Shown one piece after another: positions 11,690-23,199 of a stretch of 64,000 nucleotides of DNA. This DNA is from Allacma fusca (taxonomy: Eukaryota > Arthropoda > Collembola > Symphypleona > Sminthuridae): assembly GCA_947179485.1 (NCBI GenBank), contig OX359246.1, forward strand, positions 17,174,001 to 17,238,000, written 5' to 3'. The position numbers and the translations under genes are program-made. Numbering within the stretch: the stretch's first letter is position 1; each line of letters opens with the position of its first letter. The notes beneath the pieces are model-generated. The model was not told where the DNA came from, made no database searches, and saw only the letters and a list, made by a program, of their open reading frames with translations.

Positions 11690-13629
11690 ATGGACATCGT
11701 TCTGAACACTCTCCTTATAATTTCATGGATTATTGGATACTTCCCCGCCCAAAATCCCCTGGAATCCTCTCCCTTTTTTCAGTTTAAATGGAAGTCCTTA
11801 ATAACGGCATACTCAGCTGTTTTTGTGATCCTAACTACCCTCATTATGGTGGACACTGTTGGAGGGGGTGTTAAAAATACGGAATTCAAAACAAGTGCCA
11901 TGTACGTAATGTTCCTTGCCATTTGGGTTACGGACTCAATTCACATAATTGGGTCGAGAATTTTATCCATGTTTTTCTGCTCTAAAATAATATATCTCAT
12001 CCAGATACTAAAGTCCGTACGGAGATTCAACCAACGAAACTCTCTTTCAGAGGACACCTCTCAAAATTACTGGGTTCAGCTAAAATTTTATGTTCCATTG
12101 ATCACAACGTATGTAGCATCCGCTTACAATTTATACCTTTGGATAGACTACATCAATGCAAACTCCCTTTGGCTATCGATGCTCAAGACCCCGGACAGCT
12201 TTCAATGGGTTAGCAAAATGATCGTAATTGCCGCCACTGTCCTGTGCTTCTCCTCGAGTTACATTACCACGGGGTACATTGTAAGTTTGGGGGTCCATTT
12301 GATCCTGACTTGGAAAGGGCTATTTCGGATTTTCTTCTTTTTGTTCGAATGTGAGAAAAAGGAATTTCATTTGGCGGAAATACACCGGAAAGAATTGTTA
12401 GTTGAGTTTGTACAATCCCTTCTGAAATTAAAGAAGTGTTTGAGGATCTATGGACAGTTGTTTGGATGCTACGCGCTGCTCAATATTTTCCATGCTGGGG
12501 TCCTCGTTGGTTACTCCATCTATTGTCTTATTTGGCCCCGGGATGGATCCGCTACAGCAGCCACGTTTATGTTCGCGGTTTTAAATTTTGGACTGGTAGT
12601 TTCCCTTGGGAATGGACTCCAGCTCACGGTAAATGAGTAATTTTTGCTGTAACTATTTTTAAGGGCGAATTGCATGGAAGTACTTTTTTGTTATCGTTTT
12701 GATGTTTACGTGTTTGATTGTCCGTCCTCACGATAACTGCCGAATCAATGTCACCACACAATTCAACCTTTTCACAATGACACATTTCCCAATATGTCAG
12801 AACCTTGTTGATTTTGGAGAAGATCGGGTCATCCGTTTGTCCCCAGGAATGAAAACAGGGCATGTTTACATACATGCTAATGCATTCGTTTTGGACAGAA
12901 GCGTCGGTCCAGGTACACAGGTGCAAAATTGTATGGACGATGTTCCAATATCGACACAGAGATGTCGCTTCGATTCACCCCCTTGGCGACTTTGTATTTG
13001 ACTAGTGTTGTAGTCACGGATGAGCTTTAAGCATAGACCGGAAGAAATGGTTAGATAAATAAGGTCCCTTTGTACGGAATTTTGTTACCAGTTACTAATT
13101 TGTAAATTTTATATGCAGATTGAGCGCACGAGAGAAAAATTGAGGGAGCAGCTGTTACTGGAGCTGATAACGACACAAAAGCGAGACACTCAAGTAAGAT
13201 TGTATTTGGGTTAAAGCGTACTGAACATGCTAGATTAAAGTTATATTCTTCAACTAATGTTGTAAGAACATGTGTGTCAACTCCTTGGCTGTTTTTTCTT
13301 TATAGGTGATAATTACAGGTAAATCCGTGATCTCTTGGAAGTGGAGTTTTTCAACGCATAAGCTCTTCGTGCTTAATAACTCGCTTGTCCCTGCGGTAAG
13401 GGGGGCAGGACTAGTGCCCTTGATCTTATTGTTAGTTATAGTAGCAATAATTTTTAAGGCATTGTATTGTAGTAGAATAATTGCAATATTGTTTCTATTA
13501 CAGTTCCTGGGAGCACTTGTGACCTGCTTAACTTTCATTATACAACTGGATATGTCTGAGACGAAGGCACAAGTCCTTCACTGCCCTTCTAACTTAACTT
13601 CAGCTCCTAGCATTTTCAACAGATTTTAA
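11690..13629 (+). CDS. Gustatory receptor-like 7TM protein, subfamily A copy 3 (Gr-A3)
   Basis: Exons 11690-12628, 13119-13193, 13306-13395 and 13504-13629, all phase 0, encode 409 aa. The 25- and 30-codon internal exons match Gr-A1 and Gr-A2. The N-terminus (ISWIIGYFPAQNPLESS) and the C-terminal FLGALVTCLTFIIQLDMS align with those copies, but overall it is the most diverged of the three. The tail after TM7 is longer by about 18 residues (ETKAQVLHC onward). Several hydrophobic segments are visible, for example SSYITTGYIVSLGVHLILT. No frame damage was seen. Intron 1 (12629-13118) holds a dispersed repeat that recurs near 17875. Predicted chemosensory receptor; ligand unknown. Confidence 0.83.
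12700..12985 (+). repeat. Dispersed repeat R1, copy 1 (Gr-A3 intron 1)
   Basis: It shares ordered blocks with 17875-18160: TGTCCGTCCTCA-GATAA, ATATGTCAGAACC / ATGTGTCAGAACC, GAAGAT...TCCGTTTG, and TTTGGACAGA...AGGTG-CAAA. Spacing between the blocks is similar. Termini are not defined. Confidence 0.6.
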
Positions 13630-14381
13630 GTATCTAAATATGTACTGAGAGTCAGAGTAAGATGGAGAAGAACGAGAAAGAGAGGAAATAGAATCTACAA
13701 CTGGAATACGAAGCAGGCTTCACAAATTTTTAAATGTATTTCAGAAGTGCTAAGGTCATCGTCACTAGACATCTGTTGACAGATTTGGTGCTAGTGGCGA
13801 TTTTAAGTATAAGTTCGATAATTATATGTACAACATACAATTCCATACAAAAAACAGTAGCAAGATTATCATCTAAACATAATGTTTTTTAATACCCTGG
13901 AAAGAAAATATATGAAAATTCCTACGGGTTTTAATTTCCAAATTAATTTAATATTGTTAATCCAATCAGAATTGCGTTCTATGTGACGCACAAAAGTAAT
14001 GATTACGATAAATTTTATAGTTGATTTTCATGTCATTCCGGTGCATTAAACCGCTTTGATTCGAAAAAAACCCGCTTACAATCAACGCCATTCTAAATTA
14101 TCACAATTGTTTCTAGAATTTGGTTTATTCTCTCGTGTATTAATGTTGACAGTGCATGTGCATAGTCTCATAATGTAAACTTTGCTGTCCCATAATTATG
14201 AGTAAAAATTCCCTTGAGTCCAATACGAAATATTTGGTATCAAAACTATCAGGTTTATTAATTATTTATAATGTTTAAAGTGACAGTTGTGTAATTATAT
14301 ACAATATTTTAATGTGGGTCTATAATGACAAATAAAACATCCACCGTAGTTTTGAAATTTAAATTACTCTTCCATTTTGTT
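13630..14381. other. Intergenic between convergent Gr-A3 and Gr-B
   Basis: No exon. A short hairpin lies at about 13758-13801, with arms ATCGTCACTAG and CTAGTGGCGAT. Otherwise it is AT-rich sequence. Confidence 0.4.
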
Positions 14382-17175
14382 CTAATCAAGGTTTAAGAAT
14401 CTTGCCAGATGCTCAACAAGGCTGGAGGTAATGGACGCATTGGAAGATTTGGGTTGAAGCCAGTCATCAAAGTGTTGGACCATTGCTATAACGAAGCTTA
14501 TCGTCACGTAAATAAATGTAATAATAACCATCCCGATTATGACGGCCACATTTCTGAGCTGGAGACAAAAAAAACAAAATTTTAAAAGATTCGATACACG
14601 TTTTATTTTAACTCAGTCTCAATTGTAATAAGAAAAATTATGTCAAGGTTCCTTTACCACTCTGACGAAGTTGCGATTCAGTCTTAAACTGAAGATCTTC
14701 ACCGCGGGGTCCGAACTCGTCAGGAGCTTAGTCGTAAATGCTTGGACTTCTGCCCGACACTCCACTGGAATATTATCGTAGGAAACTGTCACTAGAAACA
14801 TTTTGATCCCTATTGCCTGAAAGAATGGTCAAATATTAAACCAATTTTAACGCATCCTTACCAGAGCTGCGTTCAAGTTCAAGTATAACTTGAATAGTTC
14901 AAGTGCGTATCAAGTTCAAGTCAAGTCAAGTGCAGACAATTTTGTAACTTGGAACTTTAACATCAAGTTCAAGTGAAATTATAATTTTAACTTGAATTTT
15001 CAAGTTCAAGTTCCATCAAGTTCAAGTTAATAATTTATTACTTGGTTGTAAAATCAAGTCAAGTTCAAGTACAATGAATGGAAGTACTTGAATAAAACTT
15101 GAGTATAACTTGAGTTTTTGTCACTGAAAAGCAATGAAAGCAATGCCTAATTAGTGGCATCATTGCATATTGCATCCCACTAAAAATAATATTGGGTGTC
15201 TATCATCATAATAATGACATCTTTGTATTTGTTTTCATTCCATCGACATTAAAGTCGCCTCCACGATGGCCAGTGGTCGAGAATAATTCTTGTCCTATTT
15301 CCATACTTTGAATTTTGAATAATTAAAATTTCCGTCTTATTGTTTTATAAAGATGTTCTTTATACTCAGGGTTCTTGTTCCATTATAAAAATGAAGTGAT
15401 TGTTCACTTCACCTGTTCTGAAGCTAAGAAGAAGTTTAAGAATAATTTATTTTTTCATGTAAAAATATTTTTTCCTGATATTAAACATGATGGCGCAGAC
15501 GAACAACCTTATAAATCAACATTGGTTAAATAAAATTAACGACGGCAAATATTTATGACTATAACGGCTGGTTACACTCAACAGATGAGTGCAACACTAA
15601 TGTGAACAGGCCAGTAAAGTGATTTCTAAAATCTTAATAGTGCAAATTAGTAAATTAGATTGGACTACAATGTTTACAGTTATTTGATCAAGTATTTTAA
15701 ATTTTTTAGAAATTTTAAAGTAAAGAATATCACCTGCATGCCGTTTAGTTTATCCTAATCACGATCCATCCATTATTAGCTATAATAGTTGTGGACGAAA
15801 TATTTAGTATTGTTTATTCATTTACTAAAAAATTACTTGAATAATCAAGTTCAAGTACAAGTTCAAGTTCACGTTCAAGTCAAGTTATGTGCCCAACTTG
15901 AACGTCAAGTTATGATCAAGTTCAAGTTCAATAAAATGAACTTGAAAATCGAGTACTTGAATACTCAAGTTGCTTGAGAAACTTGATTCATCAAGTACAA
16001 GTGTGGATACCTCGCTTAGACAATTTTTTCAAGTTCAAGTCAAGTTCAAGTCAAGTTGTCTAAAATAACTTGACTTGAACGCAGCTCTGGAATCCTTACA
16101 AAACATATAGTTTGTCTCTGCATATAAAAACTCTACATAATTTTACTTGATCGGTCATGTTCGCAGCGCTGTTGACAAATCCCAGGAAGAAAGACGACTG
16201 GAGAAAAATAAAGACAGTGAAGCCCCCTAGGGCCAAATTCGCATAAATGGTACAGGCGTACACTAAATGAAACATTACAATGAGAAGCTCGACGAATATG
16301 AATCCTTCAAAGATAAAATTGAACCGGACCAAATCTTCGCAATTTAAGTAGCTTCTTTTCAAAGAACCAAATGCTTCAGTGAACTCTTGTACTTTCCTCT
16401 CGTCAGATTTGAATGGTATCTTTTCCGTAATTTTGTAATCGATACTGAACTTGGGCGAGGGCTCCGTCTGAGCCGTTATCAATGTTTTCAAATGTGAATG
16501 TATCTCTTGAAATTGAAACCGAATCAGTTTGATGGAAAGTGTGGGTAAAATACTAGCAAGGACATGACCCACAAACCAAAACTGCCAGGTAAAGTAGCCC
16601 ATTGCTAGCATCCAGTGAGAGCGGAAATATTCCTGGTATCGAAGGTTCTCATATACAATGCAACCCACGTTGGTCAACACTGCCAGGAGAAAAGCGCCCA
16701 AATATTTTTTCATTTCAGTTCTCATCTCGGCATTGATCGATTCAATCTTCTCTCTAGGGCTGAATTTTGATACTTCTAGTAATATGTGATCCAGGGATTT
16801 CAAAAACTCTGGTAGTTTTCTTGCTGTGTCTAACCCCACGTAAAAGACGGTTTGGTAGAGGATGGCCAGTGCAATGTCGACAACAAAAAATGGGATTAAA
16901 ATTCCAGAGATATTGTTAAAAAACTCAAAAATAACAACGGATCCTTCCGCATTTATACCCAGTGTTTCAGTTTTAACGGCAAATGTGATAGTTCCGAATA
17001 TTCCCATAGCTGTGCTGGCAAGTATGAAGTAAAGCACTTGCTCGGAGCACCATCGAAATTTTAGCTCTTGTCTACGGTTTGTTATTGGGAGGATTCCAAA
17101 ACATTTGCACGCAAAAATTACGGGGTAGAATAAGTGGACGAAGTCCAGTCGAGGGTGCGAGGATTTCCACTCCAT
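14382..17175 (-). CDS. Gustatory receptor-like 7TM protein (Gr-B)
   Basis: Exons on the minus strand are 17175-16147, 14816-14658 and 14558-14382, phase-0 GT-AG junctions, encoding 454 aa. Exon 1 carries most membrane segments: VLYFILASTAMGIFGTITFA, ISGILIPFFVVDIALAILYQ, and FNFIFEGFIFVELLIVMFHL near its end. The last exon gives VIIGMVIITFIYVTISFVIAMVQHF, a TM7 with a Q-H-F ending like the Gr signature, followed by an approximately 30-residue tail. Length and 3' phase-0 introns fit the Gr family, but the sequence is unlike subfamilies A and D. Intron 1 (14817-16146) is almost entirely a hAT-like element, HL3. Both splice sites lie outside the element, so the gene should still be expressed. 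Predicted chemosensory receptor. Confidence 0.8.
14854..16099. mobile_element. hAT-like non-autonomous element HL3 in Gr-B intron 1
   Basis: The element is about 14862-16089. The ends CAGAGCTGCGTTCAAGT and ACTTGAACGCAGCTCTG form a 17-bp perfect terminal inverted repeat. The 8-mer atccttac occurs at 14854-14861 and again at 16092-16099, and it fits nTnnnnAn. Two extra bases separate the right terminus from the duplication. Both arms are dense in TTCAAG / CTTGAA words. The interior (about 15120-15790) is unique AT-rich sequence with no transposase frame. Confidence 0.8.
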
Positions 17176-18513
17176 TTTGATCCAAGTTCACGGGCAGTGT
17201 GATATTATTGTCAGTTGCCGTTGGGACTCATACTTTTTTATATACGTATGTATGTATATTTGTAGTTTTAATCAACCATGTGACGAATTCTCGGTATCTT
17301 TTAGGTGTGGTTGCTGGTCTTTCTGATTTGTGTACGTCAACAGGCCACTGACTCATGGCATAATAGCTGAACCGTGTTAGCAAAAATTGTATTCTTCAAA
17401 ACATAGAAAAGCCAATATGCTTCCTTGCTATCAGAGTCTACCTTATAACAGCGTACTTCCTTGACAGGGGCGAGCAATTAACCTACGGTAGATAGTGTGT
17501 GAGTAGATGTGTAAGAAATGCATTTATATTGGAAACAAATGAAAACAATTCGACTGCAAAACTCAACTGATTCTGTAAGCAGTTATTTTTAATGCAAAAT
17601 CTGTGTTTTTATGACAAACACACTTTTTAGCACCAGATAATACAATTTTAGATTTATGAGGAAGCGTTTCCAGCTACGTTGACGTGGTTCAATGTACAAT
17701 TGCATTGAGGAGTTCTGAAAACATGAGGTTACGGCAGAAATCCTATTATGCTTTTGACCATCAAATACGCAGTATAGCAAGAATGTATGTATCTATATAC
17801 ATAAGATTCCATCTATAGGGGCAACGTGGAACCCAGCTCCCTAATTTTATGGTTTTGATGCTTAGGGGCGAAGTGTGTTGATACTTGTGATGTCTGATTG
17901 TGTTCATGGTTGTCCCGTTGTCCGTCCTCAGGATAATTTCTGAACCAAGCAATTCACCCAGTACAGTGTTAAAATACGTAATGTGTCAGAACCAGAACCC
18001 TATGGGCTTTTTAGAAGATTGATTCGTCCGTTTGACCTAAGGGATTAAGATATGTAGGTCACATTTAAATATATGCTATTACATACGGTTTGGACAGAGC
18101 TCTCCGAGGTGCAAAGGCGTAATTCTTCTATTACGTCATCAACCTGTTGGGTTTCGATACGCAACCTTCTCTATACTTCTAAAGATCATGTAAGGACACG
18201 AACCCTTCCAGCGTATGAAGTTCGGATGTGTTTTTATATTCACAGTATAATAGAATCCATTATTACCAATGCATGCTAATAAGTAAGTACGAAGACAGCA
18301 AAGACTTTACTCACCAATATTATTGATGGCAGATGGAAATACTGTAAGTACTGACAGACGACACCGACACCACGTATTTTTCGAGCATCAATTGAAGTTG
18401 AGAAAATAATATTTTGATTTTCTACGTCAATCTTCATTGTGCCACTGACGGTTCACGAAGTCAGTCGCCAGTCATTTTTTTCTGTTTGCGCTGTACTGAC
18501 GAGTCCCAAATAG
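17176..18513. other. Intergenic with dispersed repeat R1 copy 2
   Basis: No exon. The segment 17875-18160 is a second copy of the repeat found in Gr-A3 intron 1, in the same orientation. The remainder is AT-rich sequence. Confidence 0.45.
17875..18160 (+). repeat. Dispersed repeat R1, copy 2
   Basis: Block order matches 12700-12985: TTGTCCGTCCTCAGGATAA, ATGTGTCAGAACC, AGAAGATTGATTCGTCCG and GGTTTGGACAGAGC...AGGTGCAAA. It could be an old transposable element, but no ends were recognised. Confidence 0.55.
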
Positions 18514-19874
18514 GACGAAACTAGAGCTTCCTTCGGGTTTCCGAAATCCCGAAGTTCCGTGTTCGGAAACGGAACGGAACACTTTCGGAACATTCTCTTT
18601 GGTTCCGTCATTGAATCGGGACAAAACCGGAACATGAGCACTTGTACCGATAATATTGGGACCGGGACGGTTCAGAGCATCGGTACGAAAAATGTCCCAT
18701 ATAATTTATGTCATCGGAAAGCGGAATTGTTCTGTTCCGTTCCGAACCGATCCCGGTACAATTTCTGAAGTGTCGCGCCATCGTTCAACTAGAATGGAAA
18801 CACATTTCTTATCGCACTGGCTTGTAAGCAGTTTTTTGCCAAAATAACGAAATTGGATGAACACAGATTTAATTTGCGCAAATGTTTATATGTAATGCGA
18901 GTATGTAGAGCTTCCAACGTGTTCAACATTTTTGTTCCGTACGAAATTCCGTTCCGTTCCGAAACCTACAAATAATATTGTTCCCGGTTCCGTTCCGGCT
19001 GTCGGGACATCGGAACATTTGAACTGACACCGTTCGGAACAAAGGAGTAAAGTATTTATTCCGTTCCAGGTTGTGTTCCGTTCCGTATTATGCTAGTTTT
19101 TCCGTTCCGAACCCGTTCCGTTCCGAAATATCCCGGAATTTTTCACAACATATACATGAAACGCGTGTACAAATTACTGAAAACTTAATATACATGATAT
19201 ACTTTTAATAGATTGGATGCTAGGGAATGCTATTATTTAATTACATAAAATAATATTTAATAATAATTAGGCCATTTAAAAAGAACTACTGTGCAGTATT
19301 ATATAATTATTATTAATTATTTTTTAGTAATAAATATTTGTAGCGTGTATATTTCAATGGCCTAACAGTGTTAATTTCCTGCAAGCTTGCTTCATTACTG
19401 CTAATAATTTCGATTTCAGAATTTTCATTTCGAGAAAAATCGCCCATGCCCATGTTTATTAAACAAAATTAGTTATTCTGTTGATTTTCATGGAAAACCA
19501 TACTCCGAGTATTAAATATTATTTTATGTAATTAAATAATAGCATTCCCTAGCATCCAATCTATTAAAAGTATATCATGTATATTAAGTTGCCAGTAATT
19601 TGTACACGCATTTCACGTATATGTTGTGAAAAATTCCGGGATATTTCGGAACGGAACGGGTTCGGAACGGAAAAACTAGCATAATACGGAACGGAACACA
19701 ACCTGGAACGGAAAAAATACTTTACTCCTGTGTTCCGAACGGTGTCAGTTCAAATGTTCCGATGTCCCGACAGCCGGAACGGAACCGGGACCAATATTAT
19801 TTGTAGGTTTCGGAACGGAACGGAATTTCTTACGGAACAGAAATGTTGAACACATTGGAAGCTCTAGACGAAAC
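18514..19874. mobile_element. hAT-like foldback element HL4 with long inverted arms and 8-bp TSD
   Basis: The element runs 18522-19866 (1,345 bp). Identical 8-bp duplications gacgaaac lie at 18514-18521 and 19867-19874. The ends are TAGAGCTTCC and GGAAGCTCTA. A second TAGAGCTTCC occurs at 18906, and from there 18906-19261 and 19511-19866 form a nearly perfect inverted repeat with arms of about 356 nt around a 249-nt spacer. The arms are filled with TTCCG / CGGAA words. The part 18522-18905 is related in word content but not part of the long palindrome. No transposase frame. Confidence 0.85.
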
Positions 19875-21520
19875 ACCGGTGTCTGCAGCTAACAAGGTTT
19901 CTGGTCTTAAGTATCAACTGTTAGTGGTCGCCAGAATTAAGCCTTTTGTAGAAACAGCTTGTTTCTATCATGGTATCACGTAATCCAGTTTTAAAATATT
20001 AAAATTACGTATTTTTCAGCTTTTATCGTTTTTATACAATTTACAAAATTGTTATTTTCAACTATTCCTCAGATACCAATCCTTCTTTGCCGTCATCATT
20101 TTCCCCCACACCCAAACCCTCTCAAACCCGTGTTGATGACGTTAGAAAAGAAGTACCCCGAACACCTCCACGCTAAACTAAATATCGATCGATAGGGGGC
20201 GCACCAATATCCTTTCGGCCTTTGGTGATTATTTAGTGCTGGTCACAGACGATTTTTAAAGCAAAGAGCTTTTACAAAATTGCTCGTTCTTGATTTTGTC
20301 CCACGAAAGGCTCATGCACGGGACGAGTTAAAACGACCGGACCAGTGGCAAACGACCTGTTGGGTCCTGGACTATGGAGTAACGCCTGTACGTTTCAATT
20401 TTCGAAATTCCATGAACTTTCCTGAAATCTCGAACATTCCCCGAATTCACGTAAAAATCTGATATAACCGCACAGACGAATTCGTTGATCACTAAAGTCG
20501 TGGGAAATACCTTTCCCACCCCAAATTTCATGAAATTTCGAAAATATTCCAAATTGATTGTTCCTACAACTCATTATTTGAATATGTAATTAGAATTGGG
20601 ATATTCCGTAGCTGCATATTCTTGTTGGGAAATTACCAATGAATAATATGGAATCTAAGGGGAAGATGTTACTTGTCTCGTTTCTCACAACCCACGCAAC
20701 CAATGTGATATAGTATTCCAAATTACAACAATAACGGTTATTATATCAACCTACTTTACTGTAAATATACATTTCGCTTAAAAGCTACCCAACCATCCAA
20801 AATTACAACAACTTTCAATCGAGCTCACACTAGCGAGGCAGTAGCGCTTCGCTTCTGTTGCAATCGATGAATCGATTGCAGTTTTGGATTTTTGTAATTA
20901 ACTAAGTAATTATACGTATAAAGCTAAATTGCAGGTAATGTCAAAGGCCCATGGAACACCAGGAGGAAAATATTATTGCATCCAAATTTACTAGTACTTG
21001 TATGTTTGGAGTCTACGTAGGAGTTACTTCAAAATTTTCTCCATAACGGCTCCTGTCAATCATGTCCCAAAAATCCAAACGTTTTATGAATAAATAAATT
21101 GAGAGCTTGAGACTATAATTTACATTCGATTGTGGAATATATAATTATTATACTATACTGGAAAATTCCGTAAAAATTCAAGGGAACCCTCATTCCAAGC
21201 ACTCCATTACGAAAATTGTACCTTCTCAAATAGCCAATTAATGTATTTATGTATGGTAAATTAAAACCACCATAATTATTATTTACGCCTGAGACATTTG
21301 TACGCACAATAGTATATATTTCAAATATTTAATTGTACCTTGTAAATTAAGCACAGTCATTTTGTCAGGTCCTACAGACAATTTCTTTCTGCTTTAGTTC
21401 TATCACTCACACAGTTTACACTCAGTGTTCGTTCCTTCAAGTATCTACAACATTTTGCTGTTGGAAGAATAACAGAACGGTATCATTCGGCTTCAGTTAA
21501 TAGCTTGATTCTTTTTCGAA
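19875..21520. other. Intergenic, no gene seen
   Basis: Only short open frames lacking splice context or family similarity. Confidence 0.45.
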
Positions 21521-22787
21521 ATGTTTTTAAATAAAATATATACACCGTCATATCTGACGTATCTTCAGTATGGAGAAAAACTAGGGTTTCATCCATACCG
21601 TTGGAACCCTAAAGCGGGGAAACTTGAATTTAAGCAGGATAAAAAGTATCGCAGGATTTACAATTTTTATTTCAGCATTGTTGTTTCATATGAATTCTTC
21701 CTTGTATTTCGTTGCGTCGAGACAGTTTCTGACCAGAAAGGAAATTTTCTTTCTCAGTTTAGCACAATGTATTCAACTGGTATGACTTTGTTATGCAATA
21801 TGAATGCCCTAGTAGTAGCGAAATCTTGGGGCTTGTTGCACATATTTTTCCTAAATGTTCAAAGTCTGGCTCTGGAAGTCAATAGTAAGTTTCTCAAGTA
21901 TTTTTCCTGTCCTGGTCATTGAATTGTACGATTAATGTTTCGGATGTTTTTTTTATTTGGAACTGTATAGTCAATATGAAGCCTTACAAGTCACATTTGA
22001 CCAAGGTGGTTCGCCTTTCTGCATTGATGTATGCCTTGGGCAGTATCGCAAGAGCTAGTGGAGGATTCAAGCATCCAACTACCCCGGATTTTCTGATATC
22101 ATTATTCGAATTGCCTCCATCTCTACCTTTGCGGATATTATCCGGTTGCTTCCATTTAGTGGTGAATTTCTTTCTCTACTATTTCGGGCATTTTTGTGCT
22201 ACGACCGCATTATTTTACTCGATGGTGATGGTTGAAATTTTGAAGACGCTTGATACAAGGTAACCCTTAATTTATACTTGACTGCACATAGTACAAGTCA
22301 CATGTGTTTAATCCTAAAATATTTTATCAGTTCAGAACGGAGTTCAGGGAACGCTGAAGGCCTTGCAGAAAGGGAGTTGAGGAGTCGTTACATCCGGCTT
22401 TCGCTCCTTCAAAACACATTTAATGAAATCTTCTCATCCTGGCTGTATTACTTTGAGCTCTGCGTAATTATGCTACTTGCAAATCACTTGTTCCACTCTG
22501 TGGTGTACAGGACTCTTCGATCCATTGTGGTAGTGACCTTGTGCTCATTGCAGGCTTTCTATTTATTTTGGGGATTGGGGGAAATGCATGAGAAATCTGT
22601 TGGGGTACTTGATTCCTGGCAGACCTGTAAGGGATCTCCCTCATTTGAGAAATTCAGAAGAGCAAGCCGACCTCTGACGGCCAAGCTGAAGGATTTTGGT
22701 TTCGTGGACAAGTTCTTCTTAGTCACGTTAGGATCCGTTGTGATTGACACCTCTGCGGATCTTATACTTACTTATCGTTACGAGTGA
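21521..22787 (+). CDS. Seven-transmembrane chemoreceptor-like protein (Gr-C)
   Basis: Exons 21521-21884, 21971-22259 and 22331-22787 join at phases 1 and 2 (GT-AG) to give 369 aa. The N-terminus has a cytosolic YGEKLGFHPYRWNPKAGKL block followed by YNFYFSIVVSYEFFLVFRCV. Further hydrophobic stretches are FHLVVNFFLYYFGHF and YYFELCVIMLLANHLF. The last segment reads FFLVTLGSVVIDTSADLILTY, close to the stop. Size, membrane content and the receptor cluster around it point to a divergent Gr-like receptor. The QF motif is not evident and the intron phases differ from subfamilies A and D, so family membership is an inference. Poly(A) signal at 22918. It is convergent with Gr-D1. Confidence 0.7.
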
Positions 22788-22917
22788 ATATGTTTGATGC
22801 ACAATATGGGGTCCACAGTAGCACAATTTATTACGATTAGGGTGCTACTAAATCGTGAGTCACACTCTTACATGTGTATACTACATTGTGCGACGAAGCA
22901 GTATTTCTATTTCTTAA

Positions 22918-22923
22918 AATAAA
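22918..22923 (+). terminator. Poly(A) signal of Gr-C
   Basis: AATAAA about 130 bp after the stop codon at 22787. Confidence 0.5.
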
Positions 22924-23199
22924 TAAGTTACATTTAAAATACATTACAAGAAATTCCTTCCACTTTCATGTAATAGTGTAGTATGCCAGAAATATGTCAG
23001 ATATACATACATTATTAAAACGACTACGATTAAAAGAACACCCAGAAATAATTCCCCTTGCCCCTTTTGGGTTTTGGGATTTTTTCGCTCAGCATCTTGT
23101 AATTTTTCAAATCATACAAACAGGTACTACTGCAGTTACAAATACACACCCTGGAGTTATCTAAACATAAGACACAAGTCTATTATGGCGAGCAATGTA

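Noticed and set aside
12624-13001. Open frames on both strands in Gr-A3 intron 1
   Set aside because: They coincide with dispersed repeat R1, and the exon-intron plan shared with Gr-A1 and Gr-A2 leaves them as intron.
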